Source of the DNA: a virus
Length of the DNA: 22,620 nt
Direction: 5' to 3' (one strand)
Virus record (IMG/VR): IMGVR_UViG_3300017989_002588
Location: 1-22,620 of that record
Shown one piece after another: positions 11,086 to 19,726 of the stretch. The notes beneath the pieces were generated by a model. The model did not search any database and was not told where the DNA came from. It saw only the letters and a program-made list of their open reading frames with translations. Position 1 is the stretch's first letter. Each line of letters opens with the position of its first letter. A program made the translations under genes and the position numbers.

Positions 11086-11580
11086 CTACCTTCCTTCCAC
11101 TATCCCTATGGTACAATGTTGTGCACCACCATGAGCAAAAACACATAATTCTTTTAAATCAAAACCTCTTTTTCTACCCATAAACGTCGAATGATAACCA
11201 AAACTTATAACAATACCATCATCTTCCAGGATTTTTGGTATCTCATCAGCTATCAATTTGAATCTGCTATTGAGATTTCCATTATACATTTCCATTGATT
11301 TGCGATATGAATAAGGTGGATCTAATAAAATAGTGTCAAACTTATCTTCTGAATTATGTTCTGCCCATCCTCTTACAAATTCCAATGCGTCAAAATTAAA
11401 TTCAGCATTCATGGCGGGGTCCACATCATTTCTAAGTTCAGGTACATTCAACTTTGTTTTACCCGCAAAAAGATTTAAAACCATACCTTTACATCTATTT
11501 TCCACCCATTCTTTAATCTTTGGTGATTCAAATGTATATCTTTTAAGATTTGTTCTTATCAATATTACTTTAGTATCCAC
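11086..11580 (-). CDS. amino-methyltransferase (DPPY), probably DNA adenine-type
   Basis: The 164-residue protein has motif I VLNLFAGKTKL (34-44) and the catalytic motif IV LLDPPYSYRKS (86-95, D87-PP-Y90), the DPPY signature of N6-adenine and N4-cytosine methyltransferases. No target recognition domain is visible, so the enzyme is minimal and its specificity is unknown. It could also act on RNA. GTG at 11580 is used as start, overlapping the ligase TAG by one base, with SD GAGAGG. Phage methyltransferases commonly protect DNA from host restriction. Confidence 0.75.
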   Translation of the reverse strand: MDTKVILIRTNLKRYTFESPKIKEWVENRCKGMVLNLFAGKTKLNVPELRNDVDPAMNAEFNFDALEFVRGWAEHNSEDKFDTILLDPPYSYRKSMEMYNGNLNSRFKLIADEIPKILEDDGIVISFGYHSTFMGRKRGFDLKELCVFAHGGAQHCTIGIVEGR

Positions 11581-12854
11581 TATAAATCCTCTCTCACACG
11601 ATGTAATCTAGGAAATCTCATTAAACCTTTGGAACCATAATCCTGAAACTTAATCTCAACAATCTTTCCCATAAGTTCATCTATATTTTCTGTATAATAA
11701 TATCTAAATTTCAAATCATATCCCGAACCAACCTTGCAAATTTTATCATTATATGTGTGTTGACGAACCCAAAGCTTAACAAGCAGTGTTTTTGTTACCA
11801 TAACACCATCTTCTATAACAGGGAAATCATCAAACAAATAATCTACCACCGTACAATCAGCATATTGTTCACCAGTTTCACTGTCTAAAGATTCCTTTAA
11901 CTTTAAAATAGCATCCGAACGTTTAAAATTATACAACACATCAGGGTCCCTAAGCATTATGCCTTCATACCCCTCAGCAAAAGCTTTATCTAATTCCTCA
12001 TAAACATTTTCATCCTCAACTAAATGTTGATCCAACGCATGTAAATATTTCATTCCTGCCGTCATTTCTTTGGTCGGAATAGCCATTCCAGAATCGCTCT
12101 GAGTCAAAAAACTCTGCACATAGCCCACAATAAAAACGTTAAAATCAATATCGAATGCTGTACCTTGGGTAAATCCCATAACCATTCCCTGAACATCTGC
12201 AAACGCTATACCATGTTTGTAAGCTTCACCATCTACAAATGTATAACCAAACTTCTCATATAACAACTCAAGGTCATCTCTAATGTGATCTAAAGTTAAT
12301 ATTTTCTTGCCTTTACGAGTGAAAAATCCCCACTCACCCTCGTGCCTTAAAGCTATACACCTTATACCGTCAAGCTTATAAGAACATAAACGTGGTTTTC
12401 TAATAAAACTTTTTTTCTTTTTGGATTCTTCATACTTATTCGCAAGTTGCACCTCAAATTCAGGCACAATATCAGGAAAGGTTTTTAATAAATTTTTGAC
12501 ACCTATACCGCACTTCCAATTTTTATCCAAGGTTCCCAATAATAAATCCTGGGAACCCTCATTTAATTCTGATAAGATCGGAATTATAGCCTCTCGGTTT
12601 TGTTTTGGAGACTTGGATTCCTCACAAAAATCAAGAACCTCTGCAACCTTTTCCTTTACATCATTTAAACTTTTATTTCCTGGAGAAGGTATTTCTTTTT
12701 TAGCTAATTTCAAATGATAAACTCTGAATGGATCATAAGCCGCTCTGATTAAATCTCTTAGAAAATCAGAATCATAACTAACTAAAATACCACATTTCTC
12801 CGAAGGCTTACTTGTAGCCCGAACCTCACTCAACAAATTCGATAAATCTTTCAT
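11580..12854 (-). CDS. ATP-dependent DNA ligase
   Basis: The 424-residue enzyme seals nicks in duplex DNA. Motif I is SYKLDGIRCI with adenylated Lys K160. Also present are motif Ia/Ib FFTRKGKK (177-184), motif III FVDGEAY (206-212), motif IV EGIMLRD (297-303) and motif V ILKLKE (316-321). The C-terminal OB fold includes VVDYLFDD and VEIKFQD. Residues 1-150 form an extra N-terminal alpha domain, as in T4-like and archaeal/eukaryotic-type ligases. It starts its own transcription unit (promoter 12875-12903), with SD GAGGGGAAATAACT. Confidence 0.94.
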   Translation of the reverse strand: MKDLSNLLSEVRATSKPSEKCGILVSYDSDFLRDLIRAAYDPFRVYHLKLAKKEIPSPGNKSLNDVKEKVAEVLDFCEESKSPKQNREAIIPILSELNEGSQDLLLGTLDKNWKCGIGVKNLLKTFPDIVPEFEVQLANKYEESKKKKSFIRKPRLCSYKLDGIRCIALRHEGEWGFFTRKGKKILTLDHIRDDLELLYEKFGYTFVDGEAYKHGIAFADVQGMVMGFTQGTAFDIDFNVFIVGYVQSFLTQSDSGMAIPTKEMTAGMKYLHALDQHLVEDENVYEELDKAFAEGYEGIMLRDPDVLYNFKRSDAILKLKESLDSETGEQYADCTVVDYLFDDFPVIEDGVMVTKTLLVKLWVRQHTYNDKICKVGSGYDLKFRYYYTENIDELMGKIVEIKFQDYGSKGLMRFPRLHRVREDL

Positions 12855-12874
12855 AGTTATTTCCCCTCTACTTA

Positions 12875-12903
12875 TAATATAAGCATTATTTTCGATTTGT
12901 CAA
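12875..12903 (-). promoter_or_regulatory. promoter, type 1, for DNA ligase
   Basis: TTGACA (12898-12903), 15 bases, TTATATTA (12875-12882), with TAATG just before the latter. Matches the copies upstream of hsp20 and the adhesin gene. It lies in the gap between RNase HII and ligase. Confidence 0.88.
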
Positions 12904-12913
12904 GTAACTTTTT

Positions 12914-13561
12914 CTATTTTCCCACTCTTTTATAGCTTAATCTATGGTACGGACACGGCCCGTACTTTTTTAAAGCTGTTAAATGGGATTTTGTTAAATA
13001 TCCCTTGTTCTTATCCCAATCATAGATCGGGAATTTCTTATGTAAACTTCTCATTATATTATCTCTTGTTACCTTGGCAACAATACTTGCTGCAGCAACA
13101 GAAATTGATTTGTTATCTCCTTTTATTATTTGTCTTTGGGGAATCGTAGTTCTTAATTCGACCCTCCCATCAATCAGAAGGTAATCACAACTCTCTAAAT
13201 CATACACCGCTTTGCTCATAGCCAACCTAGTGGCCTCCAAAATATTTATCTCATCAATTATATCATTGTTAATAATCCCTATACCATAATTACAGACTTT
13301 GACCAAATCTTCGTAAGCTTCCTCACGTCGTTTCGCTGTTAATTTTTTGGAATCTTTTACTTTACCGGCTTCTAATAAAGTTTTAACATGCCCATTAGGA
13401 ATAATTACAGCCGCAGCTACAACTGGGCCGGCTCCTGGACCATATCCAACCTCATCTACACCAGCAATATATTGAAAACCTTTATTAATAGCGGACATTT
13501 CTAAGGAATAATCAGGAAGCTTGCCGTTCTTGTTAAGCTTTCCGTTATTATTTTTAGCCAT
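12914..13561 (-). CDS. rnhB: ribonuclease HII
   Basis: The 215-residue enzyme cuts RNA in RNA/DNA hybrids and at ribonucleotides in DNA. Catalytic residues are D36 and E37 in AGVDEVGYGPGAGPVVAAAV, D131 in LLIDGRVEL and D167 in SIVAKVTRDN. The Lys/Ser region KVKDSKKLTAKRRE is also present. The usual GRG of family members (GVDEAGRGPLAGP) is GYG here (39-41); in known RNase HII this loop contacts the ribonucleotide, so specificity may be altered. A basic Asn/Lys-rich 20-residue N terminus precedes the core. It could remove primers or misincorporated rNMPs together with PolA and ligase. Confidence 0.92.
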   Translation of the reverse strand: MAKNNNGKLNKNGKLPDYSLEMSAINKGFQYIAGVDEVGYGPGAGPVVAAAVIIPNGHVKTLLEAGKVKDSKKLTAKRREEAYEDLVKVCNYGIGIINNDIIDEINILEATRLAMSKAVYDLESCDYLLIDGRVELRTTIPQRQIIKGDNKSISVAAASIVAKVTRDNIMRSLHKKFPIYDWDKNKGYLTKSHLTALKKYGPCPYHRLSYKRVGK

Positions 13562-13570
13562 CGGCTCTCC

Positions 13571-13948
13571 TTATTTATTTTTTGTTCCAGTCGTAGTGAA
13601 TCTACTTAAGTCCCCAGTCAAAGGAAATTTTTCATTTCCGGAAGGCTTGTAAATTCTAGACTCTTTTACCTGCTCTCTTTGCTCCGCTTTTTGTTTTCTT
13701 ATTTCCTCTCTTACTCTTTTCATTTCCGCTTTTCTAGTTTGCTTATCTAACTCAATCTGAGCATGGGGAAGTCTGGTAGTAGGTAGAACCTCTTTAATTT
13801 TAATTTTCTCTGGATCGTGCTCAAACTTATCACAATGTCTTTTCTTGTTTAGAGAAACAGAAACTTTTTTAGTGATACAAAATCCTCTGTATTGTGATTT
13901 ACATTCAGCACAACGAACTTTTCTACCTTTTTTTTCTTTCTTCGCCAT
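13571..13948 (-). CDS. basic zinc-binding hypothetical protein, 125 aa
   Basis: VRCAECKSQYRGFC (11-24) and KKRHCDKF (about 35-42) offer four Cys for a zinc site. This is followed by a long Lys/Arg/Glu helix (KAEMKRVREEIRKQKAEQRE) predicted as coiled coil, and a Thr-rich tail. The small N-terminal Cys domain recurs in phage hypothetical proteins next to replication genes. Nucleic acid binding is plausible from the charge. SD GGGGGTATTATT precedes ATG 13948; the gene is ten bases before RNase HII. Confidence 0.65.
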   Translation of the reverse strand: MAKKEKKGRKVRCAECKSQYRGFCITKKVSVSLNKKRHCDKFEHDPEKIKIKEVLPTTRLPHAQIELDKQTRKAEMKRVREEIRKQKAEQREQVKESRIYKPSGNEKFPLTGDLSRFTTTGTKNK

Positions 13949-13959
13949 AATAATACCCC

Positions 13960-14553
13960 CTATCTTTTGTGAATACCTAAGTGTCGCTTAAGTTCCTTAA
14001 AATTATCAACCCTAACAAATTTACTTGCATCAAAAGAATCACGATTCCAAGGTCTAGTCATTAATATTAAACCTTTTCTCCATCGTTTCTTATATTTATA
14101 CATAGATTCAAGATGCACTTCATGATCATCAATATAACAATCAAGATTTAATGAGCGCCCAAGTGGTCCTTTTTCTCCATAACCCGTATGATGTACAGTG
14201 TTAAATGGTATACTATATTTCCTCAACCACTTGATAGTTTTTGCTTCATATCCAAGTTCTCTTGAAGTGATGAAATGAATAGAGTGACCTTGCCTAGTTA
14301 ATTCCCTTATAAGTGCTGGTGCTTCTCTGTAAGGTTTAGCTTTAATTTGGAAATCAATATCCTTCACAACACTTAAAGATTTTTTCGCTATCTCTGTGTT
14401 GTATTCTTCATCCAGTACATAAGCATTTTTAAACAAATCATGTTCCACAAAATCTTCTATCGTCCATTGTATATTAAATTCCTCGTTAATATAATTCACT
14501 AATAAGTCACCTAACGCAACTATTACCTCATCAAGATCAAATCCTAATTTCAT
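13960..14553 (-). CDS. HAD-type 5'(3')-deoxyribonucleotidase-like
   Basis: HAD motif I is GFDLDEVIVALGD (D6, D8), motif II FITSRE (T/S) and motif IV YIDDHEVHL (acidic pair), in a 197-residue protein with an alpha cap (30-80). The family is NT5C-like 5'-nucleotidases, which remove phosphate from (d)NMPs. It lies immediately after the ribonucleotide reductase gene, in line with a role in balancing dNMP/dNTP pools. SD AAGGAGGAAAA precedes ATG 14553. An alternative is a nucleic acid 3'-phosphatase, but no such signature was seen. Confidence 0.82.
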   Translation of the reverse strand: MKLGFDLDEVIVALGDLLVNYINEEFNIQWTIEDFVEHDLFKNAYVLDEEYNTEIAKKSLSVVKDIDFQIKAKPYREAPALIRELTRQGHSIHFITSRELGYEAKTIKWLRKYSIPFNTVHHTGYGEKGPLGRSLNLDCYIDDHEVHLESMYKYKKRWRKGLILMTRPWNRDSFDASKFVRVDNFKELKRHLGIHKR

Positions 14554-14562
14554 TTTTCCTCC

Positions 14563-16296
14563 TTATATATCACAAGAGCCACCCGCACATTGAGCAACCA
14601 TCATGTCTTCGGTTATTTCTTTATCTTCTAATACATGTTCTTTAACTTCCTTCTCTGAAACTCTATTCAATATTTGACCCTCTCTACTTTTATCTATGTA
14701 TACTGTTACGCCTTTTAAATCATAAATATATTCAAGCATTAAATCACTTAGCTCGTCTGGTGTTGTATCCGCTGGCATATTAATTGTCTTGGAAATAGCC
14801 CCGTCAACATATTTCTGCACAATTGCTTGTGTTTCGAAATGATCTGCCGGCTCTAAATCATCCGTATCTACATACCAATCTTCAATTTCTTTTTCTGTAC
14901 CATTCGCTAAAGCTTCTTTATAGACAGGGTGGACATACATTCTATCACTCACCCTATCAGATCTTAAATAAGCTTTGAGAAACAGTGGTTCTATACTAGA
15001 AGTAACCTCAGGTAGTAAACTAATAGTCCCTGTTGGAGCTACCGCCATTAAACTCACATTTCTAATACCGTGTTTCTTTATAGACATTCTCATAGCCGCC
15101 GGAAGAGTTCTAACAAAATGGGCTTTGCCATAATTTACTGGATCAAATTTAGGAAAAGCTCCTTTTTCAATAGCAAGCTCTATAGAAGCTTCGTATACAA
15201 TATCTCTTATAAATCTCATTAATCTTTCTATTTCGTATATAGCTTCCTTAGAACCATATCTTAGTTTTTTAGCAAATAAATATTCCGCTAATCCCATCAC
15301 GCCAATCCCTATACGTCTTCCATTATGTGCATTAATATCTATTTCTTTCAAAACATATTTATTAATGTCTATAATATTATCTAAAAATCTTACGGCCAAC
15401 CTTAAAACATATTCCATTTTCTTCCAATTAGTTGTAGTCCGGCCTTTAACAAAATTAGAAAGAACTATTGAACCCAAATCACATACACCATAAGCTCCGA
15501 GTGGAACTTCTCCACAAGGATTCGTACTTTGAATAGGATCAAAATAATATGAGTTATTACTCTGGAGATTTCTCCAGTTCAATAATCCAGGTTCGGCACA
15601 TTTAACCATGTTTTCTATAATTTTATTCCATATTTCACGAGCTTTTATAGTTCCATAATTTTGTTGAGCAAATTTAAACTGCCAATCCTTATCCGATTCC
15701 ACCGCCTCTAAAAAATCCTCATTAACAGCTACAGAAAGATTATAGTGTCTTAATTTTCCATGCGTTAATTTTGCATCTATAAATTCTAAAACATCTGGAT
15801 GAGAAACATGCATACATGCAAGAGCTGCAGCTCTTCTACTTCCACCAGACTCTATTGTATTTGCAAGAGCATCTGATGATTCTAGAAAACTAACTGGGCC
15901 TGATGAATTACCACCTTTTCCCTTTATAGCTGTACCCCTTGGTCTTAGATAGGAAAAATTACAACCTACACCGCCGCCTTCGCTCCATAAAATTAAAGCA
16001 TCTTTCATAAATTGTCCTATCTCTTCTATTGAATCTCCTATAGGCAGAACATAACAATTAAATAATGATCCTCTTGCCCGTCTCGTATTTCTCAAAATTC
16101 TTCCGCCTGGGAGAAAATCCATATTATATATCATTTCAGAAAAATCCTCGATATATTTAAGAGCATTTCCATTTTCAACTCTGCCGGCTTCTGAACCTAC
16201 TCTTTGTGCACAATCCTCCCACGTTTCTCCTTCCATAAAATATCTATTTTCAGCAATGGTTGTTGCATTAACACTTAGTTTATCATTTCCACTCAT
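14563..16296 (-). CDS. nrdJ: adenosylcobalamin-dependent ribonucleotide reductase (class II)
   Basis: The 577-residue enzyme reduces ribonucleotides to deoxyribonucleotides with a coenzyme B12 radical. C81 (FNCYVLP) and C272 (VCDLGSI) are the redox pair, and C261 in NPCGE (259-263) is the thiyl radical Cys with N259 and E263. The 11-residue spacing of C261 and C272 matches class II enzymes, unlike class I. LRPRGTAIKGKGGNSSGPVS, VAPTGTISLLPEVTSSIEP and a C-terminal CAGGSC pair for thioredoxin-type re-reduction are present. There is no ATP-cone and no R2/NrdB gene. The short length is common in phage NrdJ. It needs B12 from the host. Confidence 0.95.
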   Translation of the reverse strand: MSGNDKLSVNATTIAENRYFMEGETWEDCAQRVGSEAGRVENGNALKYIEDFSEMIYNMDFLPGGRILRNTRRARGSLFNCYVLPIGDSIEEIGQFMKDALILWSEGGGVGCNFSYLRPRGTAIKGKGGNSSGPVSFLESSDALANTIESGGSRRAAALACMHVSHPDVLEFIDAKLTHGKLRHYNLSVAVNEDFLEAVESDKDWQFKFAQQNYGTIKAREIWNKIIENMVKCAEPGLLNWRNLQSNNSYYFDPIQSTNPCGEVPLGAYGVCDLGSIVLSNFVKGRTTTNWKKMEYVLRLAVRFLDNIIDINKYVLKEIDINAHNGRRIGIGVMGLAEYLFAKKLRYGSKEAIYEIERLMRFIRDIVYEASIELAIEKGAFPKFDPVNYGKAHFVRTLPAAMRMSIKKHGIRNVSLMAVAPTGTISLLPEVTSSIEPLFLKAYLRSDRVSDRMYVHPVYKEALANGTEKEIEDWYVDTDDLEPADHFETQAIVQKYVDGAISKTINMPADTTPDELSDLMLEYIYDLKGVTVYIDKSREGQILNRVSEKEVKEHVLEDKEITEDMMVAQCAGGSCDI

Positions 16297-16317
16297 ATTA
16301 TTCTTCTCCTTTTATTT

Positions 16318-16761
16318 TTAAATACCAGTTGATCCAAATCCACGTGGACCTCTAACGCTACTACCCAATTCATCATCACCAACATCAAGAAAATGACCTA
16401 TAAACACAGGAGAAAACTTCATTTGCGCTACTCTATCACCTTCCTTGATAGCCACAGGTTCATTTCCTAAATTTATCAAAGGTATTTTTACCTCCCCACG
16501 ATAACCAGAATCAATAGTTGCCGGAGTATTTACTATGGTTAATCCTTTCTTAAGAGCCCAACCACTTCTTGGTCGTACTTGAGCTTCAAATCCTTCAGGA
16601 ATTTCCATGGCAAAACCCGTTCTTGCTAAACACCTATGTCCTGGTTTTAATATGTAATCCTCAATAACATACAAATCACAACAAGCATCTCCTCTTTTAG
16701 AATAAGTAGGAGCTTTAGCCTTATCACTTAATTTTTTAAAATAAATTCTTAAATTATTCAT
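16318..16761 (-). CDS. dut: dUTP diphosphatase (dUTPase), trimeric type
   Basis: ATG 16761 is chosen because it overlaps the polymerase TAA (TAATG); a 10-residue longer frame has no better SD. All five family motifs are present in 147 residues: GDACCDLY (24-31), VRPRSGWAL (62-70), TIDSGYRGEVKIPL (82-95, D84 and Y87), GDRVAQMKF (108-116) and RGPRGFGSTGI (137-147). It hydrolyses dUTP to dUMP plus pyrophosphate, keeping uracil out of DNA and supplying thymidylate synthesis. It works with the UDG and dCMP deaminase in this window. Confidence 0.96.
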   Translation of the reverse strand: MNNLRIYFKKLSDKAKAPTYSKRGDACCDLYVIEDYILKPGHRCLARTGFAMEIPEGFEAQVRPRSGWALKKGLTIVNTPATIDSGYRGEVKIPLINLGNEPVAIKEGDRVAQMKFSPVFIGHFLDVGDDELGSSVRGPRGFGSTGI

Positions 16762-18671
16762 TATTTTATTAATCCTCCACACTTTCCACAAATTACATCA
16801 CCATTATCATTTAAAACCATTTCTGTATGACCACATTCCTCGTCATTAATCTTATTCTCACAAGAATTTTTGAGCCAACATGGGCCAATCAATCCATCTG
16901 TTTCCATAGGAATTAAATGAAAATATGCACCAAAACCATCGATCAAAGATTTTTCTATAATCTTCCGCACCTCATATCTTTGATCATATTTTGCTTCCAC
17001 AACAACCTCATCATGAACACTCAACAACAACCGTGCATCATATTCACTTTTCTCTAATCTATCTACCAAATAAATCATTGATTGTTTGATTGTATCAGCA
17101 TTTCCACCTTGAATAGGCTGATTAGTTCCTTTCCTTTCAACAGCAGCACAAACTTTTTTGTATTCAGGGTGATTGTAAGGTGGAATATTGTAAAATCTTT
17201 TTCGTCCACTAATAGACATACTATATCTATTTCTCACAGCATCTCTTTTAGAACGAGTCAAATAATCTTTAATCCCTCTATATCTTTCAAAGTAAGCATC
17301 TAAAGTTTCTTCTGCTTCTTTCTCATGAATACCCAATCTACGAGCAAGCCCAAACTTAGACAACCCATAAGGAATACCAAAGTTAATTGCTTTAGCAGCG
17401 TCTCTCATTGGCCTTGTGACTTCATCTATACCTATCCCTCTAATTTCTGAAATGGTACGTCTGTGCAAATCAATACCTTTTTTAAAACAATCAATAAAAA
17501 TAGGATCTTGAGATAAATTCCCTAATATTCTTAACTCTGCACCAGACATATCAGCAGTTATTAAACAATATCCATCTTTGGAAACAAAACAATTTCTATA
17601 TTTTTGCTTCTTGGGAATATTTTGAAGATTAGGATCAGAGCTACTTAACCGGCCGGTGGAAACCATTTGCTTAAACCCTGTATGTAATCTTCCAGTTACT
17701 TCGTTAATTCGCGCTATCAAACTTTCACCATATGTAGAAATAAACTTTTGGGCTTTTCTATAATTTAATAATGCATCTATAACTGGCAAACCTTTGTACT
17801 TCTGTAAGGTTCCAACAGCTGTATCAGGTAAGTCTAATCCGTGTTTGTTTAAAATCTTTTTCAACTGCACATTACTATCGATATTTATTAAAGATACTCC
17901 AAATAATGTCGTTTGACTTTCATGTTGAGATAAAATCTTAATTACCTCTTCTCCATATTCCTTTTTCTCTGCTCCGATTTCATCTAAAATTTTTCTCTGT
18001 CTATTTGCATCTAAAATAATACCATTCAATTCCATTTCGCACATAGGCTTTGTGAACTCAAATTCCAACCTACAAACATCATGGAAATTATGTTGATCTA
18101 TTTTTGGTAATTGAAGATCTCTTATCAAACGCAGTACAGAAACATCATTACCAGCATATTCTAATTGAAAAGGTTTAAACACTTGATTGTAATTCATAAA
18201 TGTACCACGTGGTTCTTTTTCCATCGTCAAACCAAGATATCTAAACACCAAAGCTTCCAAACTATATTTAGATTTCTTTCCCAAATAAAGTAATTGTTCA
18301 ACCAACATTGTATCATAAATATTTTCTATATAAAAACCAAAATGAAGCTTAATCATTTTCATATCAAACACAGCATTCTGCAAAAGTCTAAGTTGATTAT
18401 TCCCTGTAAGAATAGGTTTCAACACCTGCGGATCAACTGTGCTGTGATCTGTATCATTTCTTACATCAAATATATAACACCTATTAGGCAAACCTATTTG
18501 AACTAAAGATATTTTACCCGCATAAGGATCTAATGCTGTTGTTTCTGTATCAACCTCTATGATAGGATATTTACTTATATCTTCTACCGCCAACCTAGCT
18601 TCTTCATTTGTTGTTATATATGTGTAATTAGGTTTAGGTAATCCAATTACGTCTACTTCAAAAACACTCAT
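16761..18671 (-). CDS. family A DNA polymerase with 3'-5' exonuclease and C-terminal zinc ribbon
   Basis: The 636-residue replicase or repair polymerase has a proofreading exonuclease with Exo I VDTETTAL (D41, E43), Exo II NAVFDMKMI (D103) and Exo III YAGNDVSVL (D176). Polymerase motif A is DMSGAELRIL (D374), B is RDAAKAINFGIPYG (R423, K427, F431, Y435) and C is SVHDEVVV (H553-D554-E555). No 5'-3' exonuclease domain is fused. A tail after the polymerase core has ECGHTE (C613, H615) and VICGKCGG (C628, C631), a zinc ribbon not usual in the family. The start overlaps the clamp loader stop by TAATG. Confidence 0.96.
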   Translation of the reverse strand: MSVFEVDVIGLPKPNYTYITTNEEARLAVEDISKYPIIEVDTETTALDPYAGKISLVQIGLPNRCYIFDVRNDTDHSTVDPQVLKPILTGNNQLRLLQNAVFDMKMIKLHFGFYIENIYDTMLVEQLLYLGKKSKYSLEALVFRYLGLTMEKEPRGTFMNYNQVFKPFQLEYAGNDVSVLRLIRDLQLPKIDQHNFHDVCRLEFEFTKPMCEMELNGIILDANRQRKILDEIGAEKKEYGEEVIKILSQHESQTTLFGVSLINIDSNVQLKKILNKHGLDLPDTAVGTLQKYKGLPVIDALLNYRKAQKFISTYGESLIARINEVTGRLHTGFKQMVSTGRLSSSDPNLQNIPKKQKYRNCFVSKDGYCLITADMSGAELRILGNLSQDPIFIDCFKKGIDLHRRTISEIRGIGIDEVTRPMRDAAKAINFGIPYGLSKFGLARRLGIHEKEAEETLDAYFERYRGIKDYLTRSKRDAVRNRYSMSISGRKRFYNIPPYNHPEYKKVCAAVERKGTNQPIQGGNADTIKQSMIYLVDRLEKSEYDARLLLSVHDEVVVEAKYDQRYEVRKIIEKSLIDGFGAYFHLIPMETDGLIGPCWLKNSCENKINDEECGHTEMVLNDNGDVICGKCGGLIK

Positions 18672-19723
18672 TATCTTTTCGCCCTCTTTAACATAAAAAT
18701 TATTTTAAACATATAGTTCCACATTTTGTGGTCGCCAAGCTTTCCTGATTCGTATATTGGTTGGGTTATTATATCCAATATATCAGAATACTTTTTTCCT
18801 TTTCCTATAGTGGTTGCTCTTTTTAGTTGCCAAACAAACCATCCTGCAACAGCCATTCTTACCTGCTCTGCTGGCATATTCATTTTTGGATAGAGTTTTT
18901 TTACTTCTGTCCAATTACATCCCAATAAAGCTTTGCTTAACTCTATAACTTGGGGATCAGTTTCGTCCACTAAAACACCAGTGACTTCTTTAGCAACATT
19001 TATAGTCCAAGACCCCTCATCATTAACTTTCTTGAGCCAAGGTAAAGCATCTCTTGGAACACCATCAGCCTCGTCTGCAAGATAAAATATGATTTCATCT
19101 TTGTAAGGCATACCTTCAAATTCTGCTACGTTCTTCAACAAATCAAAAATTAAATCAACCGATAACTTTCCGAAATGCATAGAAGTAACTCTTCCGCCGG
19201 AAAAAGCTTTCTTTAATTTCTGTGGTTCATTCGTACAAAAAATAATATATACATGAGCATAACCATCTTCCACCACTTTTAACAAAAGATTTTGGCTTGC
19301 TGAGGTTAATTCATGAGCTTCATCAAAGATTAACACCTTGTATTTAGAACTAAATGGTGCTCCAGGCAACTCTCTAACTATATCTTCCACATCACCTTTT
19401 CTACCCGATCTACCAACGTTAATTTCCATAACATCTATACTATTATGATTCATTATAGCATCACAAGACCGGCATTTAAGACATGGTTCTGAACCTGGAT
19501 TGTCCAAACAATTCAGTCCCAAAGCTATAATTCTTGCCATAGTCGTCTTCCCACAACCAGGATCGCCTGTGAATAAAAGCGTGTGTGGGGTCGTTCCTTC
19601 CATTAACCATTTTTCCACTATTTTTCTGTTAGTTTCATGTCCTAACATCTCGCCAGTTTTCAATGGTCTATAAAGAACATTTAAATCATTACTTCCTGTC
19701 CTTGTTTCTCTTCTTACAAGCAT
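18671..19723 (-). CDS. DnaX-like sliding-clamp loader ATPase
   Basis: The 350-residue AAA+ protein has Walker A GDPGCGKTT (53-61), the DnaX-type zinc knuckle C72-x8-C81-x2-C84-x2-C87, Walker B LIFDEAHEL (131-139) and sensor 1 FCTNEP. It resembles the gamma form of bacterial DnaX without the tau C terminus. The SRC-type arginine-finger motif is not present as such; the nearest is GGRVTSMHF (176-184). In this phage it presumably loads a clamp (host or phage) for the neighbouring PolA-type polymerase. SD GAGGAATAAAAC lies at the end of the adhesin gene three bases upstream. Confidence 0.92.
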   Translation of the reverse strand: MLVRRETRTGSNDLNVLYRPLKTGEMLGHETNRKIVEKWLMEGTTPHTLLFTGDPGCGKTTMARIIALGLNCLDNPGSEPCLKCRSCDAIMNHNSIDVMEINVGRSGRKGDVEDIVRELPGAPFSSKYKVLIFDEAHELTSASQNLLLKVVEDGYAHVYIIFCTNEPQKLKKAFSGGRVTSMHFGKLSVDLIFDLLKNVAEFEGMPYKDEIIFYLADEADGVPRDALPWLKKVNDEGSWTINVAKEVTGVLVDETDPQVIELSKALLGCNWTEVKKLYPKMNMPAEQVRMAVAGWFVWQLKRATTIGKGKKYSDILDIITQPIYESGKLGDHKMWNYMFKIIFMLKRAKR

Positions 19724-19726
19724 GTT

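Noticed and set aside
10868-11146. 92-codon version of the 71-aa gene and a 234-codon version of the GP88-like gene (to 10819)
   Set aside because: The extra N-terminal parts are out-of-frame reads of neighbouring genes (methyltransferase end and 41-aa ORF). The internal ATGs have SD or ATGA coupling.
16318-16791. dUTPase start ten codons upstream (MWKVWRINKI)
   Set aside because: This part reads the end of the polymerase gene in another frame; ATG 16761 overlaps the polymerase stop in the TAATG style used repeatedly here.
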